Shown: positions 43,870-53,267, numbered from the stretch's first letter. The stretch is 64,000 bases of DNA from Fodinibacter sp963833495 (GCA_963833495.1 CAWHYJ010000022.1:41161-105160); one strand, 5' to 3'. Notes: generated from the sequence alone by a model not told the origin. Program-made: numbers and translations.

Positions 43870-44844
43870 TCAGAGCACGTCGTGCCCGGGGTGCGCCTCG
43901 GTGGGGATGGTGCCGAGCCGGCCGGCCTGGAAGTCCTCGAACGCCTGGATGAGCTCCTCGCGGGTGTTCATCACGAACGGGCCGTAGGCCGCGACCGGCT
44001 CGCGGATCGGTCGACCGCCGAGCACGTAGAGGTCCATGCTCGGGCTGCGGCTCTCCTGGCTCTCGTCGGCGCCGACCTCGATGACGTCGCCGGCACCGAG
44101 CACGGCGAGCTGGCCCATCCGGATCGGGCGGCGGTCGGGGCCGACCGTGCCCTTGCCGTTGAGCACGTAGACCAGGGCGTTGTAGTCGGGGGTCCAGGGC
44201 AGCCGCACCCGGGCGCCGGGCGCCACCGTCGCGTGCAGGACGGTGATCGGCGTGTGGGTGATGCCGGGCCCCTGGTGCCCGTCGAGCTCACCGGCGATGA
44301 CGCGCACCAGCGCCCCACCGTCGGGGCTGGAGAGCAGGGCGACGTCGCCGCCGCGGATGTCCTGGTAGCGCGGGTTCGACATCTTCATCGTGCGGGGCAG
44401 GTTCACCCACAGCTGGAGGCCGTGGAACAGCCCACCGGAGACCACGAGCGACTCCGGCGGCACCTCGATGTGCAGCAGGCCCGAGCCGGCCGTCATCCAC
44501 TGGGTGTCACCGTTGGTGATGGTGCCGCCGCCACCGTTGGAGTCCTGGTGCACGAAGGTGCCGTCGATGATGTACGTGACGGTCTCGAAGCCGCGGTGGG
44601 GGTGCCACGCGGTGCCCTTGGGCTCACCCGGGGCGTACTCGACCTCGCCCATCTGGTCCATGTGGATGAATGGGTCGAGCGCGGCGAGGTCGACGCCGGC
44701 GAACGCGCGGCGCACGGGGAAGCCCTCGCCCTCGAAGCCCGAGGGCGCGGTCGTCACCGAGCGCACCGGGCGCGACACGGCCTCGGCGACGGGCTCGGTG
44801 ACGCGCGGCAGGGTCAGGATGTTGTCGACGGTCACGGCCGGCAT
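43870..44844 (-). CDS. Pirin family bicupin protein
   Basis: 324 residues from ATG 44844, with GAGGAGCTGATCCC directly upstream. The N-terminal cupin has the metal-ligand pattern TAWHPHRGFETVTYIIDG with later HIEVPPES; the C-terminal pirin domain contains VTVLHATVAPGARVRLPW and DYNALVYVLNGKG. Pirins act as quercetinases or redox-sensitive co-regulators. Half-sites TCAAC/GTTGA upstream suggest regulator binding. It follows mnmA on the same strand after a 394-bp gap. Confidence 0.92.
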   Translation of the reverse strand: MPAVTVDNILTLPRVTEPVAEAVSRPVRSVTTAPSGFEGEGFPVRRAFAGVDLAALDPFIHMDQMGEVEYAPGEPKGTAWHPHRGFETVTYIIDGTFVHQDSNGGGGTITNGDTQWMTAGSGLLHIEVPPESLVVSGGLFHGLQLWVNLPRTMKMSNPRYQDIRGGDVALLSSPDGGALVRVIAGELDGHQGPGITHTPITVLHATVAPGARVRLPWTPDYNALVYVLNGKGTVGPDRRPIRMGQLAVLGAGDVIEVGADESQESRSPSMDLYVLGGRPIREPVAAYGPFVMNTREELIQAFEDFQAGRLGTIPTEAHPGHDVL

Positions 44845-44896
44845 GGGATCAGCTCCTCGGAAAGGTCTCCATCCTCCGGTGCAGGAGGCGACGCGT

Positions 44897-44918
44897 TCAA
44901 CAGTAGTTGACCCTTCAA
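44897..44918. promoter_or_regulatory. Alternating TCAA/TTGA half-sites upstream of the pirin gene
   Basis: TCAAC-AGTA-GTTGA-CCC-TTCAA: three half-sites in alternating orientation with 3-4 nt spacers, 53 bp before the pirin start, in a locally A+T-rich patch. Fits a MarR- or HxlR-type operator; the regulator is not identified. Confidence 0.4.
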
Positions 44919-44945
44919 TCATTCCCGCCGCACCCTCCCCCACCC

Positions 44946-45110
44946 ATTGCGGATCCTCCCCGCCCTCCTCCCGACTCATTGCGAATCTCCCCCGAGCTCT
45001 TCCCGACTGATTGCGGATCCTCCGCGCGGACTGGCGGGGAAGATTCGCAAGAAGTCGGCATGGGGGGCTCGGGGTCCGCCCGGTCGGGGTGGGTGATCCG
45101 CACAAAGTCG
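44946..45110. repeat. 32-bp periodic repeat with inverted copies (intergenic)
   Basis: ATTGCGGATC/ATTGCGAATC cores start at 44946, 44978 and 45010, exactly 32 bp apart, each followed by a C-rich run and by CCCGACT. Two inverted relatives follow: GGGGAAGATTCGCAAGAAGT (45036 on) and GGTGATCCGCACAAAGTCG (45092-45110). Shared consensus is about CGACTNATTGCGRATCYTCC. The array fills the middle of the gap between mnmA and pirin. The third direct and first inverted copies could form a long imperfect hairpin. No coding sense. Confidence 0.75.
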
Positions 45111-45238
45111 CTGGAGATGGGGCGGATGTCGCCCGGCACGCAGGAGTTCGGGTGGCGCGCGGCAATCGCTGCGTGCTAACCGAAGTTCTGCGTGCCCGGG
45201 AGCAGAACGGCGGCGGATGCCGGGGGCGCGCCGGGTGC

Positions 45239-46328
45239 TCAGGCGCGGCCGGTGCCGCGGATGGTCGCCGAGCCGACGACCCGGGTGCCGTCGTAGAGCA
45301 CGACCGACTGGCCGGGCGCGACGCCCCGCACCCGCTCGTCGAGGACGACGCGCACGGCATCCGCGGCGGGGTCGACCGTCACGGTGGCCGGCACCTCCGC
45401 ACCGTGCGCGCGCACCTGCACCCCCAGCCGCACCTCCCCCACAGGCGCTGGGCCGCACCAGCGCAGGTGGGAGCCCTCGACCAGGTCGACCCCGAGCAGG
45501 TCGGCGGTGCCGATCAGCACCCGGTTGGCCGGAGCGTCGACCGAGACGACGTAGCGGGGCTCGCCGTCCAGGGCCGACCGGTCGAGGCCGAGCCCGCGCC
45601 GCTGGCCCACGGTGAACCCGTGCGCCCCGCTGTGTGACCCCACGACCGCGCCCGATACCGCGTCGACGAGCTCGCCGGGGCGCTCCCCCAGCCGGCCGGT
45701 CAGCCAGCCGCGGGTGTCGCCGTCGGGGATGAAGCAGATGTCGTGGCTGTCGGGCTTCTTCGCCACCGAGAACCCGTGCGCCGCCGCCTCCTCGCGCACC
45801 TCGCGGCTTGGTCGAGTCGCCGAGGGGGAAGAACGAGCGCGCCAGCTGGTCGGCGTCGAGAACCCCCAGCACGTACGACTGGTCCTTGGCGGCGTCGACG
45901 GCCCGGTGCAGCTCGCGCCGCCCGTCGGCCTGCTCGACGACCCGCGCATAGTGTCCGGTGGCCACGGCGTCGAAGCCCAGTGCCACCGCCTTGTCGAGCA
46001 GCCCGGCGAACTTGATCCGCTCGTTGCAGCGCAGGCACGGGTTGGGCGTGCGGCCCGCGGCGTACTCGGCCACGAAGTCGTCGACGACGTCGCGCTCGAA
46101 GCGGCTCGCGAGGTCCCAGACGTAGAACGGGATGCCGAGCCGGTCGGCGACGCGGCGGGCGTCACCGGCATCCTCGAGGGTGCAGCATCCGCGGGCACCC
46201 TCGCGCAACGTGGCGGCCGAGCGCGACAGCGCGAGGTGCACTCCCACCACCTCGTGGCCCGCCTCGAGCATCCGGGCCGCGGCGACCGCCGAGTCGACCC
46301 CGCCCGACATCGCGGCGACGACCCGCAT
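45239..46328 (-). CDS. mnmA: tRNA 2-thiouridylase MnmA, interrupted by a +1 frameshift
   Basis: Thiolates U34 of tRNA(Lys/Glu/Gln) using persulfide sulfur. ATG 46328 begins MRVVAAMSGGVDSAVAAARM (PP-loop), with NPCLRCNERIKF carrying the first catalytic Cys, up to FFPLGDSTK. There the frame shifts by one base (about 45808-45818, AAGCCGCGAGG) and the rest continues in another frame: EVREEAAAHGF, SHDICFIPDGDTRGW with the second catalytic Cys, then the C-terminal beta-barrel domain. The span is 1090 nt, one above a 362-residue gene. The start overlaps the cysteine desulfurase stop by one base (TGATG), and this partner supplies its sulfur. Sequence error is likely. Confidence 0.9.
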
Positions 46329-47509
46329 CAGAGCAGGCCTCCCGCCCGCCGGGCTCGCTCGACGACCGCCGGCAGGGCGGCCAGGAACGCGTCGACGTCG
46401 GCCTCGGTGGACGTGTGCCCCAGCGAGAGCCGCAGGGCGCCGCGCGCCTCGGCCTCGGTGAGCCCCATCGCCAGCAGCACGTGGCTCGGCTGCGGCACAC
46501 CCGCCTGGCACGCCGACCCGGTGCTGCACTCGACCCCGGCGGCGTCGAGCAGGTAGAGCAGTGAGTCGCCCTCGCACCCGGGCACCACGAGGTGGGCGTT
46601 GCCGGGCAGCCTCCGGGTGCCGTCGCCGGCGGTCCAGCAGCCGCTCACCTGGATACCCAGGCCCAGCCCGAGGGCCCCCTCGAGCAGCCGGTCGCGCAGC
46701 TCCATCACCCGCTTGGCCTCGACGTCGCGCATCGCCACCGTCTCCTCGAGGGCGACGGCCAGCGACCGGATGCCGGGCACGTCGAGGGTGCCGCTGCGCA
46801 CCTGGCGCTCCTGCCCGCCGCCATGAGCGAGCGGCACGAGCTTCGCGTCGCGCCGGGCGAGCAGGGCGCCGACCCCGAGCGGGCCGCCCACCTTGTGCCC
46901 CGTGATCGTCATCAGGTCGGCGCCGGACTCGTCGAAGCGCACCGGCAGGTGCGCGACCGCCTGCACGGCATCGGTGTGGAACGGGATGCCGTGCTCGTGC
47001 GCCACGGCGGCGAGCTCGGCCACCGGCTGCACCGTGCCCACCTCGTTGTTGGCCCACATGACGCTGACCAGGGCGACGTCGTCGGCCCGCTCGTCGAGCA
47101 CCCGGCGCAGGTCGTCGGCGGCGATGTGGCCGCAGCGGTCGGGCTCGAGCCAGCTGACCGTGGCGCCCTGGGCGACGAGGAACTCCACCGGGTCGAGCAC
47201 CGCGTGGTGCTCGATGCCGCTGACCACCAGCCGGGTGCGGGCGGGGTCGGCGGCCAGGCGCGCGGCATACGTGCCCTTGACCGCGAGGTTGTCGGCCTCG
47301 GTGCCGCCCGAGGTGAACACGACCTCGGAGGGCCGCGCCCCGATGACCGAGGCGATCCGCTCGCGCGACTCCTCGACCACGGCCCGGGCCGCCCGGCCGG
47401 AGGTGTGCAGCGACGACGCGTTGCCGACCTGCCGGGACTGCTCGGCGAGCGCCTCGACCGCCGCGGGCAGCATGGGTGTGGTCGCCGCGTGGTCGAGGTA
47501 GGCCGTCAC
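46328..47509 (-). CDS. Cysteine desulfurase (NifS/IscS family)
   Basis: 393 residues from GTG 47509. PLP enzyme that draws sulfur from cysteine as an enzyme persulfide. VTAYLDHAATTPMLPAAVEA start, GGTEADNLAVKGTY, the Schiff-base Lys in MTITGHKVGGPLG and the catalytic loop Cys in ECSTGSACQAGVPQPSHVL. Loop type is that of group I enzymes. It directly precedes and overlaps mnmA, so its main duty is probably tRNA thiolation. TAGACT (47523-47518) lies 8 nt before the start and overlaps the upstream gene's stop. Confidence 0.95.
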   Translation of the reverse strand: MTAYLDHAATTPMLPAAVEALAEQSRQVGNASSLHTSGRAARAVVEESRERIASVIGARPSEVVFTSGGTEADNLAVKGTYAARLAADPARTRLVVSGIEHHAVLDPVEFLVAQGATVSWLEPDRCGHIAADDLRRVLDERADDVALVSVMWANNEVGTVQPVAELAAVAHEHGIPFHTDAVQAVAHLPVRFDESGADLMTITGHKVGGPLGVGALLARRDAKLVPLAHGGGQERQVRSGTLDVPGIRSLAVALEETVAMRDVEAKRVMELRDRLLEGALGLGLGIQVSGCWTAGDGTRRLPGNAHLVVPGCEGDSLLYLLDAAGVECSTGSACQAGVPQPSHVLLAMGLTEAEARGALRLSLGHTSTEADVDAFLAALPAVVERARRAGGLL

Positions 47510-47520
47510 GGTGGTCGAGT

Positions 47521-47949
47521 CTACGTGCGGGGTGCTGACCCGGCCGCCTCGGGAGACGCCGTGGACGGCGGCCCGGAAGCACGCCGCCGCTCCCTCACCA
47601 GCAGGGCCACTCCCGCCCCGGCGAGGAGCACCCCCACCGCCACGAACGGCCAGGGGCTCCACGCCTCGGTGCAGGTCGTCGAGTCGGCCGTGGTGGTGCA
47701 GACCGTGCCGGGCCCCCCGCGGTTGAGCCAGCCGACGAACAGGGGCGCGCTCGACAGCCCGATGAGCACTCCGGGCACGCTCGGATGGCGCAGCGCGGGC
47801 ACCACGAACGCCACCGCCACGAGCACCGAGGCCAGGGCCAGCAGGAAGAGCCCGATGGTGGCCAGGCCCGCGACGCCGAACGCCACGAGCGCGCCCACCA
47901 CGCCCCAGAAGGGCAGGGCCCAGGGTGTCGCCGACGTCCTGTCGCTCAC
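47521..47949 (-). CDS. Membrane protein of unknown function
   Basis: 142 residues from GTG 47949. Four membrane helices (about 10-30, 33-52, 60-75, 101-120), a cysteine-containing outer loop (GTVCTTTADSTTCTE) and a basic, Pro-rich tail. No recognised family. CATGAT ends 6 nt before the GTG. It lies between etfA and the cysteine desulfurase, with its own stop overlapping the latter's promoter. Confidence 0.75.
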   Translation of the reverse strand: MSDRTSATPWALPFWGVVGALVAFGVAGLATIGLFLLALASVLVAVAFVVPALRHPSVPGVLIGLSSAPLFVGWLNRGGPGTVCTTTADSTTCTEAWSPWPFVAVGVLLAGAGVALLVRERRRASGPPSTASPEAAGSAPRT

Positions 47950-48006
47950 GACGCCATCATGCAGTGCCAAGCTGTGGTCGCGATCAAGCCGCGCGCCGAC
48001 ACAACA

Positions 48007-48033
48007 GAGGGGCGACCGGATCGGTCGCCCCTC
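48007..48033 (-). terminator. Terminator hairpin after etfA
   Basis: GAGGGGCGACCG and CGGTCGCCCCTC, 12 perfect pairs around a 3-nt loop, 19 nt downstream of the etfA stop; on the minus strand it is followed by TGTTGTGT. Confidence 0.7.
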
Positions 48034-48051
48034 GTCGTCGATGGTTCCGGC

Positions 48052-49008
48052 TCAGCCCTTGCGCTTCTTGACCTCGGCGGCCGCCTGCGGCAGCACGGTG
48101 AACAGGTCGCCGACGATGCCGAAGTCGACGAGCTCGAAGATCGGCGCCTCCTCGTCCTTGTTGACCGCGACGATCGTCTTCGAGGTCTGCATGCCGGCGC
48201 GGTGCTGGATGGCGCCCGAGATGCCGGCAGCCACGTAGAGCTGCGGGGACACCTGCTTGCCGGTCTGGCCGATCTGGCTGCTGTGCGGGTACCACCCGGC
48301 ATCCACGGCTGCGCGGCTCGCACCGACGGCGGCGCCGAGCGAGTCGGCGAACTCCTCGATCGGGTTGAAGTCGCCGCTGGTGCCCCGGCCACCGGCCACG
48401 ACGATCGCGGCCTCGGTGAGCTCGGGCCGGCCGGTCGACTTCTTCGGCTGCGAGTCGGTGATGCGGGCGCCCCGGGCGGCGTCGCTCAGGGTGACCGCGA
48501 ACGTCTCGACCGCACCTGCGGCCGGGGACGCCTGCAGCGCAACCGAGTTGGGCTTTACTGCGATGATCGGGGTGCCGGTGGTGACCGTCGAGGTGACGGT
48601 GTACGACCCGGCGAAGACCGACTGCACGGTCTCGATGCCGTTCGGACCAGCATTCACGTCGATGGCGTCGGTGATCACGCCGGAGCCGGTCTTGATGGCC
48701 AGGCGAGCCGCGACCTCACGGCCGGTGGCGCTGCTCGGGATGAGCACGGCGGCCGGCGAGGTCTTCTCGACCAGCGCGGCGAGGATCTCGGCGGTGGGGG
48801 CGACGAGGTATGCCGCGGCATCCGCGTCGTCGACGACGTAGACCTTGTGCGCGCCGTACTTGGCCAGCGTCACCTGGGCCTTCTCGGCGCCGGCGCCGAT
48901 GTGCACCGCGGAGGGCTCGCCGAGGCGGCGGGCGATGGTCAGCAGCTCGGCGGTCGCCTTGCGCAGCCGCCCGTCGGTGTGGTCGACGAGAACGAGTACT
49001 TCAGCCAT
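48052..49008 (-). CDS. etfA: Electron transfer flavoprotein subunit alpha
   Basis: 318 residues. FAD-binding half of ETF, which moves electrons from acyl-CoA and other dehydrogenases to the membrane quinone pool. MAEVLVLVDHTDGRLRKATA start; the C-terminal FAD domain shows IVVAGGRGTSGDFNPIEEFA, GAAVGASRAAVDAGWYPHSS, QIGQTGKQVSPQLYVAAGIS and IVAVNKDEEAPIFELVDFGI. It follows etfB by 35 nt. Confidence 0.96.
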   Translation of the reverse strand: MAEVLVLVDHTDGRLRKATAELLTIARRLGEPSAVHIGAGAEKAQVTLAKYGAHKVYVVDDADAAAYLVAPTAEILAALVEKTSPAAVLIPSSATGREVAARLAIKTGSGVITDAIDVNAGPNGIETVQSVFAGSYTVTSTVTTGTPIIAVKPNSVALQASPAAGAVETFAVTLSDAARGARITDSQPKKSTGRPELTEAAIVVAGGRGTSGDFNPIEEFADSLGAAVGASRAAVDAGWYPHSSQIGQTGKQVSPQLYVAAGISGAIQHRAGMQTSKTIVAVNKDEEAPIFELVDFGIVGDLFTVLPQAAAEVKKRKG

Positions 49009-49043
49009 GGGTTTTCCGTCCTACCTGTCAGTCGTCGTGGGGC

Positions 49044-49835
49044 TCAGAGGAACTTGCGGCCGGCGAGGAACTCGGCCAGCTTCGTGCCGCCGTCACCGTC
49101 GTCGGTGACGATCTGGCCCTGCTCGCGCGGCGGGCGCTTGGCGAAGGCGAGCACCGAGGTCCACGCGGCATCCAGTCCCACGAGCGAGGGGTCGATGCCG
49201 AGGTCCGACAGGCCCCACTGCTGCACCGGCTTCTTCTTGGCCGCCATGATCCCCTTGAACGAGGGGTAGCGCGGCTCGTTGATCTGGTCGGTCACCGACA
49301 CCAGGGCCGGCAGCTTCGCCTCGATGGTCTCGGATGCCGTGTCGCCGTCGCGGCGGATCGTCACCGTGCCCTCGCCGAGGGTGAGCTCGGCGGCGTAGGT
49401 CACCTGGGGCAGCCCGAGCCGCTCGGCGAGCATCGCGGGCACCACGCCCATGACGCCGTCGGTGGACGACATGCCGGTGATGACGAGCTCGGGGGCTCCC
49501 CCGGTGGCCTTCTTCACGGCCTCCGCGAGCACGAGCGAGGTGGCGATGGAGTCGGAGCCGTGGATCGCGGCGTCGTTGACGTGCACGCCCGCGTGGGCAC
49601 CCATCTGCAGGGCCTTCTTGATCGCGTCGGCGGCGGCGTCTGGGCCCACCGTGAGCACGGTGACCTCACCCTCGCCCGCGGCCTCGACGATCTTCAGGGC
49701 CTCCTCGACGGCGTACTCGTCGAGCTCGGACAGCAGCCCGTCGACACCCTCTCGGTCGACGGTCTTGTCGGAGTCGCGGAACGTGCGCTCGGACTGGGCG
49801 TCCGGAACGTACTTGACGCAGACGACGATGTTCAT
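49044..49835 (-). CDS. etfB: Electron transfer flavoprotein subunit beta
   Basis: 263 residues from ATG 49835, preceded by GAGGACGAGG. NIVVCVKYVPDAQSERTF, NELDEY-like SELDEYAVEEALKIVEAAGE, VLAEAVKKATGGAPELVITG and LPALVSVTDQINEPRYPSFK, MAAKKKP are family landmarks. Binds AMP and forms the ETF heterodimer with EtfA. Together with the fatty acyl-CoA ligase and enoyl-CoA hydratase elsewhere in the window it fits beta-oxidation. Confidence 0.96.
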   Translation of the reverse strand: MNIVVCVKYVPDAQSERTFRDSDKTVDREGVDGLLSELDEYAVEEALKIVEAAGEGEVTVLTVGPDAAADAIKKALQMGAHAGVHVNDAAIHGSDSIATSLVLAEAVKKATGGAPELVITGMSSTDGVMGVVPAMLAERLGLPQVTYAAELTLGEGTVTIRRDGDTASETIEAKLPALVSVTDQINEPRYPSFKGIMAAKKKPVQQWGLSDLGIDPSLVGLDAAWTSVLAFAKRPPREQGQIVTDDGDGGTKLAEFLAGRKFL

Positions 49836-50036
49836 GCGTGCCTCGTCCTCTTCAGTGGTGGTGGGTGGGGGCCCTGGTGCCATCCGGCGCAGGGCGTGCC
49901 GTCAATCCTCTCAGGAGATGAGCGCCCGCTCACCATCGGTGCCCAGTGATGCCCGCCACCCCCATGGAGGATTGGGGGGTGCGCACGGGCGGCCCGAGCC
50001 GTAGCCTCGGACCCACAGCGAAGCAAGGAGGCAGCC

Positions 50037-50312
50037 GTGGCCATCTTCATGATCGAACGGCGGTACGCGGAACAGCTCGAGCCGACGGCGGAGATCGTCG
50101 AGGGCGTCAACCGCGTCAACGAGGAGGAGGGCGTCCGCTGGCTGTACTCCTTCCTCTCGGCCGACAAGCGCAAGACCTACTGCCTGTACGAGGCCGAGTC
50201 CCCCGACGCCATCCTGCGGGCCGCTCGTCGCAGTGGCATGCCGGCCGACGTGATCGTCGAGCTCGGACAACGCATCACGAGGTCCGGCGAGCTCCTTCCT
50301 GTCGACGGCTGA
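50037..50312 (+). CDS. DUF4242 (SCO4226-like) protein
   Basis: 91 residues from GTG 50037 behind AAGGAGGCAGCC, an excellent ribosome site. Ferredoxin-like fold: FMIERRYAEQLEPTAEIVEG, VRWLYSFLSADKRKTYCLYE, SPDAILRAARRSGMPADVIV. The Streptomyces member SCO4226 binds nickel, but the metal and role here are unknown. Expressed divergently from etfBA; high translation potential. Confidence 0.85.
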   Translation: MAIFMIERRYAEQLEPTAEIVEGVNRVNEEEGVRWLYSFLSADKRKTYCLYEAESPDAILRAARRSGMPADVIVELGQRITRSGELLPVDG

Positions 50313-50351
50313 GAGCCGTCGCGGCGCAGCAGCCTGCCGTGCAACGGCGGG

Positions 50352-53267
50352 TCACGCGAGGAGCCCATGATCGGCTCCGAACATGGCGGCCTGCGTCCTG
50401 TTTCCGCAGCCGGTCTTGACCAGGATGCCGCGCACGTGGTTGGCGGCCGTGTTCTCACTGATCCCGAGCCGGCGCGCCACCTGCCGGTTGCTGCACCCCT
50501 GCGCGACGAGCCGCAGCACCTGCACCTCACGCGGAGTGAGCGGCAGTGCGCCGGATGCCGACAGCTCGGTTACCGGCTGGAGGATGCGGCTGACCCGCAC
50601 CAGGCCGTGGGCGTCAGCGATCGCGCGCGCCCGGTCGGCCAGCAGCGCGCCGTCCGGGTCCCGAGGGCGCGCGCGCCTCACGTGGTGGGACCACGCGGCG
50701 AGGGTGTGCGCCTCGTGCAGGGTGGAACCCATCCTCGTGTCGAGCTCGAGCGCCGCGGCGAAGGACGCGTCGGGATCGCCCCGGCCCAGGAGGGAGTCGA
50801 GCGACCCGATGTACCTGTCCGCGGCACCGAACACCCCGACGAAGGGGCCCATCAGGAGGTTGCGGCCGACGTGGTCCTCGAGCAGCTCGCGGGCCCGGGC
50901 GGCCCGCCGACCGTGGTCCTCCAGCACGATGACCGCCTCGGCGACGAAGGCCAGGGTCCCGGGCCACCGAGCCGAACCCTGCTCCCTCGTGAGGTCGGAC
51001 GCGAGCACCCGGTCCACGACGCGTCGCGCCGCCTCCGACAGGCCGAGCTCGGTGTACAGCGCAAGCAGCGCCGGCGGCCACGTCCCCTCGACGTCCTCGG
51101 TGCCGTCGATGAGGCCCCGCACCGCCTCCAGGCCGCCGGTCTCGCGTCGGATCATGAACGACTGGACTCCGTACGCCCCCTCGGTGTCGTCACCGAGGGA
51201 GGCGGTGAGCTCGAGCATGTGGCGGCAGCTCTCCTGGGCCGCCGCGAAGTCTGCTGACATGACCGCCTTGGCGAACTCCACACACTCCGCCATGCAGGTC
51301 CAGTACTGCTGGCCGGATGCTCGGGCCGTGCGCTGCAGGTCCCGGTTTGCTCGGGTGAGCTCGTCCGGGTCACCGGTCTCGTAGGCGATGAAGGCCCGGT
51401 GGAAGGCCGCCGGCCCCAGGTGGCGCCACTGCCCGATCCGGATCGCCAGCTCACTCAGCTCGAGGGCGCGGGGCAACCGCCGGCTCGCCACGGCTGGCCC
51501 CAGACCGATCTGGAGGCTGCAGGCGAGCACGTCGGCGACCAGCTCGTCGTCGCCCAGGGCTCGCGCGAGCCTCAGCGCCTCGGTCGCCAGGCGGTCTCCC
51601 TCCTCGGGGTCGCCGGTGTGCGCACTGGCCCGCCCCAGCGCCCCCATCGCCCGCACCCGGTCGGCGTCCTCCGAAACCGCCGGGATGCTGGCAAGTGCGT
51701 CGGTGAGCAGCTCGACCGCCTCGCCGGCGGGCGCTGCCGTGTACCACCGGGCGTCCTCCATGGCGATCGCGCCTCGCAGCCGCATGCGGGGCGATCCGAC
51801 CCGCGCGACCCGACCGCCCAGGTCCAGCGCGCGCGCGAAGTCGGAGGCGAGGAGGTGGCTCCGGGACGCGCGCAGCAGGAGGTCGCCGTGCTCGTCCGGC
51901 TCCTCGCTCAGCGCGGCGGCCCGCTCGAACCGGCGACCGGCCTCCTGGTGCGCCAACCCGCGCTCGGCGATCTCCGCGGCGGAAACCAGGTAGTGCACCG
52001 CCTTGCGTGCGTGCCCAAGAATCGCGGCCTCGCCGTAGTGGTACGCGAGGCGCTCGACTCGACGGGTGCCGGTCCCGTCGCCCTCCTCGAGGGCAACGGC
52101 AACGCGCTGGTGGTGTTGCGCCCGCTGGGACGGTGGCAGGAGGTCGAGCACCGACTGTCGTGCCAGCGCGTGCACGAACCGGAAGTGGGTGCCGAGCTCG
52201 GGGACGGGCTCGACCAGCCCCATCGCGACGAGCTCGTCGAGTGCCCGCAGAGCGTCCTGCGGGCCCACTGCGGTCTGGAGGAGGTCGACGTCCACGTCCT
52301 CCCCCACCACCGCGACGAGCGACACGAGCTCCCGCACCGCCGGCGGCAACCCGGACAGCCGTCGCCGCACCGTCTCACGTACGACCTCGGGGGCCGGCAG
52401 CGCGTCCAACGTCGTCGCCTCGAAGCCGCCGCGTCGGTCGATGTCACGCCAGACCTCGCGCAGGAAGAAGGGGTTGCCCCCGGTGCGGTCGCGCAGGACC
52501 ACGGCTGCAGGCGCGGCACGGTGGCGCGGAACGTGCCCCTCGCGAACGAGGTACTCCGTGATGTCCTCCGTGTCGAGCGGCGCGAGGTCGACCCTCCGCA
52601 CTCCGTCCAAGCCGTAGAGGTGGGCCATCTGCTGCAGCAGCACCTCCGACCGGTCGGGGGCCGTGGTGCGGTGTGTCGCGAGGATGAGCAGCCGGGACTC
52701 TTCGGTCTGCTGGACGAGGTAGCCCAGCAGCTGCACAGCAGTCGCGCCGGCGAGGTGGAGGTCCTCGAGGGCCAGGACCAGCGGTCGGTCCTCTGCCGCG
52801 GCACACACCGTCCGGACGAGCGCGTCGAAGAGCTCCCTGCGCTCGTCGAGCCCCCTGGGCGACTCCTCGGGCCCGTCCCGCCCGGCCAGGGTGCGCAGCC
52901 TGGCCGCCGTATTCCCCTGGTGCGACCCGGCATCCGGTCCGTCGTCGCCGAGCGAGCCATCGGTGAGCCCCGCCAGGAGCCCTGCCGCCACCGGCTCGAA
53001 CGGTTGGTGCACCGGTCCCATCTCCTCGACACACGAGCCCACGAGGACCGCGGCTCCCTGTTCGTGGAGGACGGCGCACACCTCGGCCACGAGCCGGGAC
53101 TTGCCGGCCCCGGGTTCCCCGCCCAGGAATACGACCTGGCGCAGCCCCCTGTCGACCGCTGACCAGGACTCGTCCAGCAGGGCGAGCTCGCGCCGCCGGC
53201 CGACGAAGGCCGACGGTGACGCTGCCGACCACCAGGTCGGCAGCGCTGGTGGTTCCCACCGGTGCAT
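50352..53267 (-). CDS. LuxR-family regulator with AAA/NACHT-type ATPase (LAL type)
   Basis: 971 residues. Near the N-terminus FVGRRRELALLDE and the Walker A loop GGEPGAGKSRLVAEV (K56), with Walker B LVLALEDLHLAG, place it among large ATP-binding LuxR (MalT/LAL) regulators. A TPR-like helical region of about 500 residues follows; the C-terminus is the LuxR helix-turn-helix (LTPREVQVLRLVAQGCSNRQ, NTAANHVRGILVKTG). ATG 53267 is supported by TACCGT ending 6 nt upstream. Such proteins are mostly activators. Two palindromes lie in the gap to the divergent haloperoxidase-like gene, its likely target. Confidence 0.92.
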   Translation of the reverse strand: MHRWEPPALPTWWSAASPSAFVGRRRELALLDESWSAVDRGLRQVVFLGGEPGAGKSRLVAEVCAVLHEQGAAVLVGSCVEEMGPVHQPFEPVAAGLLAGLTDGSLGDDGPDAGSHQGNTAARLRTLAGRDGPEESPRGLDERRELFDALVRTVCAAAEDRPLVLALEDLHLAGATAVQLLGYLVQQTEESRLLILATHRTTAPDRSEVLLQQMAHLYGLDGVRRVDLAPLDTEDITEYLVREGHVPRHRAAPAAVVLRDRTGGNPFFLREVWRDIDRRGGFEATTLDALPAPEVVRETVRRRLSGLPPAVRELVSLVAVVGEDVDVDLLQTAVGPQDALRALDELVAMGLVEPVPELGTHFRFVHALARQSVLDLLPPSQRAQHHQRVAVALEEGDGTGTRRVERLAYHYGEAAILGHARKAVHYLVSAAEIAERGLAHQEAGRRFERAAALSEEPDEHGDLLLRASRSHLLASDFARALDLGGRVARVGSPRMRLRGAIAMEDARWYTAAPAGEAVELLTDALASIPAVSEDADRVRAMGALGRASAHTGDPEEGDRLATEALRLARALGDDELVADVLACSLQIGLGPAVASRRLPRALELSELAIRIGQWRHLGPAAFHRAFIAYETGDPDELTRANRDLQRTARASGQQYWTCMAECVEFAKAVMSADFAAAQESCRHMLELTASLGDDTEGAYGVQSFMIRRETGGLEAVRGLIDGTEDVEGTWPPALLALYTELGLSEAARRVVDRVLASDLTREQGSARWPGTLAFVAEAVIVLEDHGRRAARARELLEDHVGRNLLMGPFVGVFGAADRYIGSLDSLLGRGDPDASFAAALELDTRMGSTLHEAHTLAAWSHHVRRARPRDPDGALLADRARAIADAHGLVRVSRILQPVTELSASGALPLTPREVQVLRLVAQGCSNRQVARRLGISENTAANHVRGILVKTGCGNRTQAAMFGADHGLLA

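Noticed and set aside
44946..45110. 32-bp periodic repeats as a CRISPR array
   Set aside because: Period equals the whole repeat unit, with no unique spacers, units are degenerate and two are inverted, and there are no cas genes in the window.
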